Shown: positions 57,803 through 64,000 of the stretch, piece after piece
How the letters are laid out: every line of letters starts with the position of its first letter
How positions within the stretch are numbered: position 1 is the first letter of the stretch
Origin: Blumeriella jaapii
Taxonomy: Eukaryota; Ascomycota; Leotiomycetes; Helotiales; Drepanopezizaceae
NCBI GenBank assembly: GCA_009599575.1
Contig: VWND01000021.1
Span: 1 to 64,000 of the forward strand
DNA: 64,000 nt
Direction: 5' to 3'
Program-made: the position numbers and the translations under genes
Notes under the pieces: model-generated
Told to the model about the DNA's origin: nothing
Seen by the model: only the letters and a program-made list of their open reading frames with translations
Databases searched by the model: none

Positions 57803-60800
57803 ATATTAAAATATAAACAACGTATACGCAACCGCGGCCGTAGCCGCGATCGATATAAGCCCGATACGCTTACCGTAGCGTAAGCAAACGTAAGCAAATA
57901 ATATTTTGCTTATATTATTATTTTCGAATTATGCTTTTTTAAACAAATCGATATTATTTATATATAAAAACCTGCTATTTATTTTAATATTACTATTTAA
58001 AATCATTTAAAATACGATTTTTATATTTTAATACCGGTTTGGAACATCGAAAATAAAAAAAAACGCGAAGCCTAGCGCTTTCGAATGCTAACGTATATTC
58101 GAAAAAGCAAAAATATAATTACAAAGCAACGATAATTTATTTCGCGCGATCTGCTATAAATCGTAGTTAACAACAGGCTTATTTTTAACGTATACCGCTA
58201 GCCTATTATTTATAAAATTATCGATTATATTAAAAATTTAATTTTTTTAAAAAATTATTTAATAAAAAACGATTTTTAACGTTAGCTACGATATATTCGA
58301 TTCGGGCGTCGCTTTTAGCTACAGCGGATCCGTTATCGCAAAATAAGCTTTCGAAAACGATATAAATTTTATTAAAAACTTAAAAATAGCGATATATACC
58401 GTTTAAGCAACGTTTTCGATCTGATTTTTTTTAATTTATTTTTCGCTAAAACAATTATATAAAGCGATTTTTATTTTATTTTCGACTATCAGATTTAAAT
58501 TATTACAATTAAAAAAAAAAAACGGATTTTTTTAAAGCAAATATATTACAAAATCCCGGATTTAATATTTCCGACTTTTTCGGCGCTTATTTATACGGGA
58601 ATCGCTCGTTTGCTTAATTTTAAAACGCTGACCACGCTAAAACAAATAAATATTTATATAATACAATTCGCAATAATAATAAATTCGGCTATTTAAACAG
58701 CCGGAAAAAAAGATATAAAACAAAGTTACGATGCTTATTAATAAACGCCGAAATACAAAGCCGCGCATCGGGCGTACAAACTTTTTAATATTATTAATAA
58801 CCCGATCGTATCGTTCGAATATCGAAATTTTAAAACAGTCGTAATTAAAACTAAGCAAAACTATTGGCGTAATCGAATTAACGGATATAAATCGAATAAA
58901 AACTTTTATTTGCTAATTAGCTAATATAAATTTATTATAAATTTTAAATCGCTATTTTTCGAAATCAACGGCCGACTAATCGAAAATTCGAAAAAAAAAG
59001 CTAAAGCGTTATATACGAAAATGCTTCAACGGTTTAATACGGCGAACGATTTGTTCGATAATTTTTTTTTTAAAAAATAATAACCGAAATTTTTTTTTTT
59101 TTAAAATCAAATTATTTTTTAAAAAGAAATCGAGCGTTTTATAATTAAAATATTTAATATATCGTCGGGGCGTCGATCGCGTTACGGTTCGATTGCTTAA
59201 AGCCTGCTAAAAGTATATTAAATATATTATATACGGCATTTTTAACAAATGCTTCGCTTTTAGCTATTTTTCGCAATTATAAAAGCTAGCGAAAGTAGCG
59301 ATAATACTTAAAGTAAATAAATAAAAGCAAATGCATTCGATGCGATTTTGGCGGCCGATTGTTTTGCTATTTTATATTTTCAAAAGCTTCGAACGAATTA
59401 TAGCGAAAAGACTGGCCTGAACAGCTTTTTTATCTACGGCATTTTTAACTCGCAATATAATAGCGCGTTTTTTAAACGCTTAGAAATAAATCTAATAATT
59501 TCGTTTATATACGACGTAAAGCGAGCATTATTAACGGGCAAAAAAATTATTATAATTACGATAAACGTTTAAAAGACGTTCGACGCTTTTTTAATACGAA
59601 AATTGCTTTAATAAATAATTTCGCAAAGCTGGCCTAAACCATTTTTAAAGCTGATACAAAGTTTTTTTTTCCGACCGCAAAATACGTATAAAACTGAAAC
59701 AGGCTATTACATAATTCTACGACGTTAAATATAAAACCTTACAAAGCTCGCTTTTTTCGCCAATTTTATATATGTTTTATTTCGCAAAGCTAATAACTTA
59801 GGATCCGGAACTTCGATTCGAATACGTTAATAATATTTGCTTTTATCGGATATTTAATTCGCTAAATACGAACGTATAATTATTATTCGAAAACGTTAAG
59901 TCGATTTTATAATAAAGCAACGATAACAAAGTTTTTTTTTGCGTTAAAAAAAAACAAAAAATAATTTATATTATTAAAAAAAAACACGATCACGTTTTTT
60001 TCTGCGTTATAAACGAAAACAATACGATCGAATTAATTATAATCTCGAAAAAGCGAAAAAAAACAGCCGGTTTTACGATAGCTAAAAATTTGGTTTGATC
60101 GCAAATTGTCGTTTAAAAAACACGTATTTAAACGGGCTACCAAAGCTCGAAAGCTCGCTTTTTATATACGAAAGCTAGCGAAAACGATACGAAGCTTTTC
60201 GGCTTATTTATTCCGAAAAGCTATAATCATTTTGTGTTTTTCCGTCCATTTTATACGAAGCGGAAGCGTAGTATAATAATCGTATTAAAACGATTCGAAA
60301 CAAAAAAATTAATATAAAAATAAACTGATATTTAAATATAATAAAAAGCACGATTACGCTAGCAGCCAAAAGCGTTTTGCTAATATGAAAAACCATTCCG
60401 AATATTATACTTTTTCGGAACGCAAGCTTTTTATCAGCGGAAACGGCTTTAAAAAAAGCTAAACTAAAATTCGCGTTACGATTACGAATAATAAATAAAA
60501 ATCATTTTTTAATTAAACGAATGCTTTTATTATTAATTATCCGAAACCGCGGCAAAAGCATTCGATAAACTGCAAAAACGAAAATCGAGCGCGCGGCGAT
60601 CTGGTTTTCGCCAGTTTTCCGATCTCAATTTCGACTATTTTTTTTTTTTTTTAAATGCCGAACGAATTTCATTTTAAAAATAAACAAAAAAAAGGCCGCG
60701 AAAGCTTTTTTAATAAATAATAAAACGAACTGCCCCCCGATAATATTACGATTTTTTTTAATAATACGAAACGATATTCAAATAAAAATAAATTAATTAG

Positions 60801-61640
60801 CTACGATTATTTAATTTATTAAAATAAAAAAGTAATCGGCTCGGATTATAAAACGATTAATACGGAATTTTTACGTTTTCGACGCGGAAATAATAAAAGC
60901 TCGTATAAAACTGGCCAAAATACTACGCGCGCAGCCTGCTTATACGTACGGCCGTATTTGGCTTTATATCGATTCGATTTCGATGATTTAATATATACGA
61001 AAAAACGCGTTATCGATATTATAATAAGCGTTTTACGAAATACAAAATATAATATTTATATACAACGTCGGAATCCGATAGGCTTTAAAATATATAAATA
61101 TAATCGGCAATAAAGCAGCGGATAAACTCGCTATTTATAAAAGCAGTCAGTTCTGAGACCCGGACATGTTTTTCGAACCGACGATTTATAAAATACGTTT
61201 TTATTACAAAACGATAAAATACGACGCCAAAATCAAATAATAATTTAAATATAAAAACTTTTTTTTTTTCGAAATTATTAGCGGTAGCAATTCGAATACC
61301 GTATTAAAAATCTTTCAGAATTGCATTTATTTCGCCCGGTGCTTTATCGACTTTTAGCGCTCCGCTTTTTATACAGCGATTTTTATTAATATTATATTAA
61401 ATTTAAATACGCAAACGCGAATCTGAAATGCTTTTGCGGCAAACGCAAAGTTTTATTATATATCGTAAAATGCAAAAAGTTCCGAAAACGATTCTGTTAT
61501 TAGCCGTTAAAACCGGATTATTTATTTATTTCGAACACGGAAGCACTGCGATATTTTAAAAAGCTGGACGCGAAGCAATTCGCAGAACTTTTTTATATTA
61601 TTAAGTTTTACTTATTTACCTGCCTTAAATAGATTTTAAA
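57803..61640 (+). pseudogene. LINE F ORF2 pseudogene (endonuclease, RT, RNase H)
   Basis: The endonuclease region (about 57900-58900) is weakly readable: 'LFRAICYKS', 'TTGLFLTYTASLL'. RT region about 59340-60450, with 'YSEKTGLNSFFIYGIFN' (59348-59572) and, at its C-terminal end, 'DRKLSFKKHVFKRATKARKL', the conserved block after the RT palm in Tad1-type proteins. RNase H about 60840-61150, ending in 'IGNKAADKLA' (61103-61132), the GNxxAD motif with its Asp. After that 'SPGALSTFSAPLF' and a Cys-bearing C-terminus (about 61430-61520). Many stops; inactive. ORF2 would nick target DNA and prime reverse transcription there. Confidence 0.82.
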
Positions 61641-62060
61641 ACAGCGTATTACCGTTTTAAAAAAAAAAATTTCAAATATTATATTATTAACGTTTAAAAT
61701 TTAAATTGAAAAGTTTTGGATTTTTCGTGCTTTTGCTTTTTTTTTTATATAACTTCGCCGATTAGCTCGACTATTGGCTTTACGACCAACAAAAACATTC
61801 AGCGTTTTAATTTTGCATATTGATTTTATTCGAAGTTTATTTTACGAATATAATAAAAAACTATTCCGCTTGTAAAAAAAAGGCTCAAATAGCGGACCTT
61901 TTATTATATATTTTTTTTATATAACTGCTTTCTCGAAGATTTCTTATATATAAAAATCCCCAGCTTAGCACGTCTCCAATGCCCTGCGGAAGGCTTGAGG
62001 TAGCGCAGTTTTACTGCCCCTTCCAGACGTTAAACAATATTATTATTATTATTATTATTA
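61641..62060 (+). other. LINE F 3' untranslated region and (att)n tail
   Basis: Mostly AT-rich, then a G+C-normal block at 61968-62035 ('cttagcacgtctccaatgcc' to 'ccagacgttaaacaat') that also ends the short element at 27880-27960, then (att)n to about 62062. Conservation of this block between two elements suggests it is the RNA end recognised by the LINE reverse transcriptase. Confidence 0.78.
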
Positions 62061-62075
62061 TTAACAGCGCTGGCC

Positions 62076-64000
62076 GCTATTTTTAACGAAAAAAAATTGA
62101 AAAAATTTACAAATAAAAAAAATATAAAAATATTACCGAAGCCAAAGCTTTTATTAGCATTATGATTTACTATCGCAATTAAATTAAAAACTTTTTTTAA
62201 AAAGCTGTATTTATTTATGCTACGATAAAAAAAAAATCGATTTCGTTTGGAAAAAAAAGCAAAGCAAAATTATAAAAATTTTTAAAAACGATTTTTTATC
62301 GGCTCTATTATTTGTGCGAATCGATTATAGCCCAAACGTAAAAAAAATCATTTTGATTATCGACGTTAATATTTTCGATTAGAAAATTGTATTATAATAA
62401 ATCGACGAAAACAAAAAACGGCATTTTTTACGATTCGAAAGCGGCTTATAGTTTTTCGCGAAAGCACGCTACGATGCTATTAAACGAAAATATCGAAGCG
62501 TTTTTAAAATAATAAAAAAAATAAAAAGCGAATTATACGGCGTATATTTTATTTTAAAAACGAACGCAAAAGTTTTTGTCGACCAACTGAATAAAAAAGC
62601 TAATAATTTATTAAAAGCGCTCGTTATTAATTAAATAATTTAAATACGATTTATAAACTTCGAAGTTAAGCATATCAAGAAAACAATTAATACAACGGCA
62701 GACGGCCTTTCTAAACGAAAACGTTTTTATCCGTTTGACTTCGCTAAATAAAACGAATAAAATATCGACGAATAAATTATTAACGAAATCGGCTATTTCG
62801 CTATTTGCGCTTTAGATTTCATAAAGCCGAAATTATTCGCGTTTCTATTTCGGCTGGCATCGCGAATAAAAAATATTAATTTTCGGGCCGAAAAAGTATT
62901 CGCGTTATTATTTCGGCTAACACCGCGAATAAATTTAATCGAAAACGATCGGAATAAACCGATTAACGATAAAAATAAACTTTTAATCGACAATTACAAA
63001 ACCGAAGACTTTTATTTAATCGTATATTATTTAATTATTTTGTTTAAATTATTTTCGTATTAAATTATTAATTTAAATTATTTAAAAACCAAGCTTTCGA
63101 TTATATTTTAGCCGATAGAAAATTATACAAAATAAAAGATAATATATATTAAAAACGCTTAGTATTAAATAACAAAGCCGATAAGTTTTAAATTATAAAA
63201 AAAGCCTACGAAAAAGTGTTTTATAAAAAAGCTAAAATTATTTATCACCGAATTAAAAACGACTTTTAATAAAAAAAATACTTCGAAAATTGCAAAGCTT
63301 TCGTTGAGAATTGCATTTTTTGCTAAAAACGAAAGCCTGGCCGAAAAAAAAATCTATTATATCCGACGTGGTTTTTTAAAATTTAAAAAAAAATTAATTT
63401 CGACGTTATACGCGTATTAATCACCGATCGCGGTTATATATATTTCGTATTCGCTATTAACGATTTGTTCGGATAATTTAAAAAGCGATTTTTCCGAAAC
63501 GTTATTTCCGAAGTTATAGCGACTTTTTTTTTAAAAAAACGTTGTATATCGATACGGTTTGTTTAGCAAATTAAACGTCGATAATAGATTTAAAAATAAA
63601 AGCGTTATCGAAACTTTTATAAAAAAATACGAAATCCAGCGCATTTAAATTTCAGCTTATAATTCGAAAAGCAACGGATTCGTTAAACAAAGCTATAAAA
63701 ATATTTTCGACGGCTTTTTAAAAGCTATTCGAAAAAACTATAAACGTTAATCGCGGAAATTCTCGGAAATGCTTTTTATTATGCGTATATATATATACGT
63801 TTTTATTAAAATAATTTTATTTTTTATTTAATACGGCAAAAACGTTCGATTGCTTTTGAAAACAAAATGATTTGTATAAAAGTTTTATAACGTAATTAAA
63901 ATAAAAACGAAAGCAGATTTATTAATAATAAAATTTAAACAGCTAAACTACCGCGATATAAATATAAAAAAAAAAATTTTAAAAAAGAAAAAATATAAAA
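62076..64000 (+). pseudogene. E0 RNase H and integrase pseudogene (continues past window)
   Basis: E0 resumes right after the LINE TSD. RNase H/connection: 'AKAFISIMIYYRN' and 'IKNFFKKAVFIYATIKKKSI' (about 62140-62240), then 'YTAYILF'-like and 'LSKRKRFYPFDFAK'-type sequence to about 62760. Integrase: zinc-domain cysteines in 'FENCKAFVENCIFC' followed by 'KRKPGRKKNLLYPTWF' (about 63275-63375), 'ITDRG' near 63415, and a 'YNSKSNGFVKQ'-type block around 63655-63690. Many stops. The 3' acidic tail, the unknown region and the 3' LTR are expected beyond 64000. Confidence 0.82.

Larger units (their letters stand above)
45292..62060 (+). mobile_element. LINE F, Tad1-like non-LTR retrotransposon, interrupted by E2
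   Basis: Own sequence 45292-46517 plus 57803-62060, about 5.5 kb. 15-bp TSD ttaacagcgctggcc at 45277-45291 and 62061-62075, and an (att)n 3' tail, both typical of target-primed reverse transcription. ORF1 with zinc knuckles, ORF2 with endonuclease, RT and RNase H. The order and RNase H presence fit the Tad1 group of fungal LINEs. The first 140 bases are G+C-normal and nearly unmutated while the rest is heavily mutated. The copy may be slightly 5'-truncated. Confidence 0.88.
2938..64000 (+). mobile_element. Gypsy-E copy E0 (forward), interrupted by A0 and LINE F, continues past window end
   Basis: Ty3/gypsy-like LTR retrotransposon. Own sequence: LTR 2938-3204, leader 3205-3691, gag-protease-RT 41242-45291, RNase H-integrase 62076-64000. 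Removing A0 (TSD tgagc/taagc) and LINE F (15-bp TSD) restores a reading order that matches full-length copy E2. By comparison with E2, about 4.3 kb of internal sequence and the 3' LTR remain outside the window. The left flank is atat (2934-2937), the same target as E2, and it falls at the internal/LTR junction of reverse copy E1. I infer that E0 inserted into E1 there. Confidence 0.85.

Noticed and set aside
1..64000. Host protein genes, tRNA and rRNA genes, centromeric satellite
   Set aside because: Every region is accounted for by transposon segments. No cloverleaf, rRNA block, intron-bearing gene or long tandem satellite was recognised by eye; a tRNA scan and gene predictor would settle it.

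Overview
The window looks like a gene-free heterochromatic block from a filamentous ascomycete (Pezizomycotina-like). It is very AT-rich, with long runs of T and A, and it is built almost entirely from decayed retrotransposons: Ty3/gypsy LTR elements, a Tad1-like LINE with an RNase H domain, one small LTR element without pol, and one terminal-inverted-repeat DNA element. Copies of one family differ mainly by C-to-T and G-to-A changes. This is the mark of repeat-induced point mutation (RIP), a process described in filamentous ascomycetes. I see no intact transposon protein, no host gene, no tRNA or rRNA and no CRISPR array. Family names (A, B, C, D, E, F) are my own.

Layout. Nearly every base can be assigned by matching LTR ends and target-site duplications (TSDs). 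Bases 1-1225 are the 3' end of a gypsy-A copy (A4) lying in a reverse gypsy-E copy (E1, 1226-2937). E1 is interrupted at 2937/2938 by a forward gypsy-E copy (E0), which runs past the window end. E0 is interrupted twice. The first interruption is gypsy-A copy A0 (3692-41236, TSD tgagc/taagc). The second is LINE F (45292-62060, 15-bp TSD), which itself carries a reverse, full-length 11.3-kb gypsy-E copy (E2, 46518-57802, TSD atat). A0 carries four insertions: the pol-less LTR element B (3899-12105, TSD tatac), which holds full-length gypsy-A copy A1 (4238-10648, TSD tatcc); gypsy-C copy C0 (13184-29339, TSD cgaac); gypsy-A copy A2 (30885-37359, TSD atttt); and a solo A LTR (37565-37832, TSD ttttt). 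C0's 3' LTR was hit twice. One hit is a 190-bp LINE-tail-like element (15-bp TSD) that was then split by a reverse gypsy-C copy (C1, 20527-27874, TSD gcacg). The other is TIR element D (28030-29268, TSD tttattat). The deepest chain is six levels: E1 > E0 > A0 > C0 > short LINE-like copy > C1.

Internal check: once insertions are removed, A0's internal region is 5,883 bp, exactly that of uninterrupted A1. C0's LTRs are both 414 bp after removal of what lies in them.

Coding content. Families A and C carry gag, protease, reverse transcriptase, RNase H and integrase of the fungal chromovirus type. Family E carries gag, protease, RT, RNase H and integrase of another fungal gypsy lineage, followed by about 3 kb of unexplained sense-strand coding-like sequence. 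All are broken by many stops. RT catalytic YxDD reads YLNN in all three A copies and YVND in both E copies, but is intact (YFDD) in C0.

Most worth a second look: the extra region of E; element B, whose LTR ends and polypurine tract match those of A and suggest trans-mobilisation; the little-mutated G-rich element D; and the mutation spectrum, which leaves CpG (and often GpC) largely untouched.
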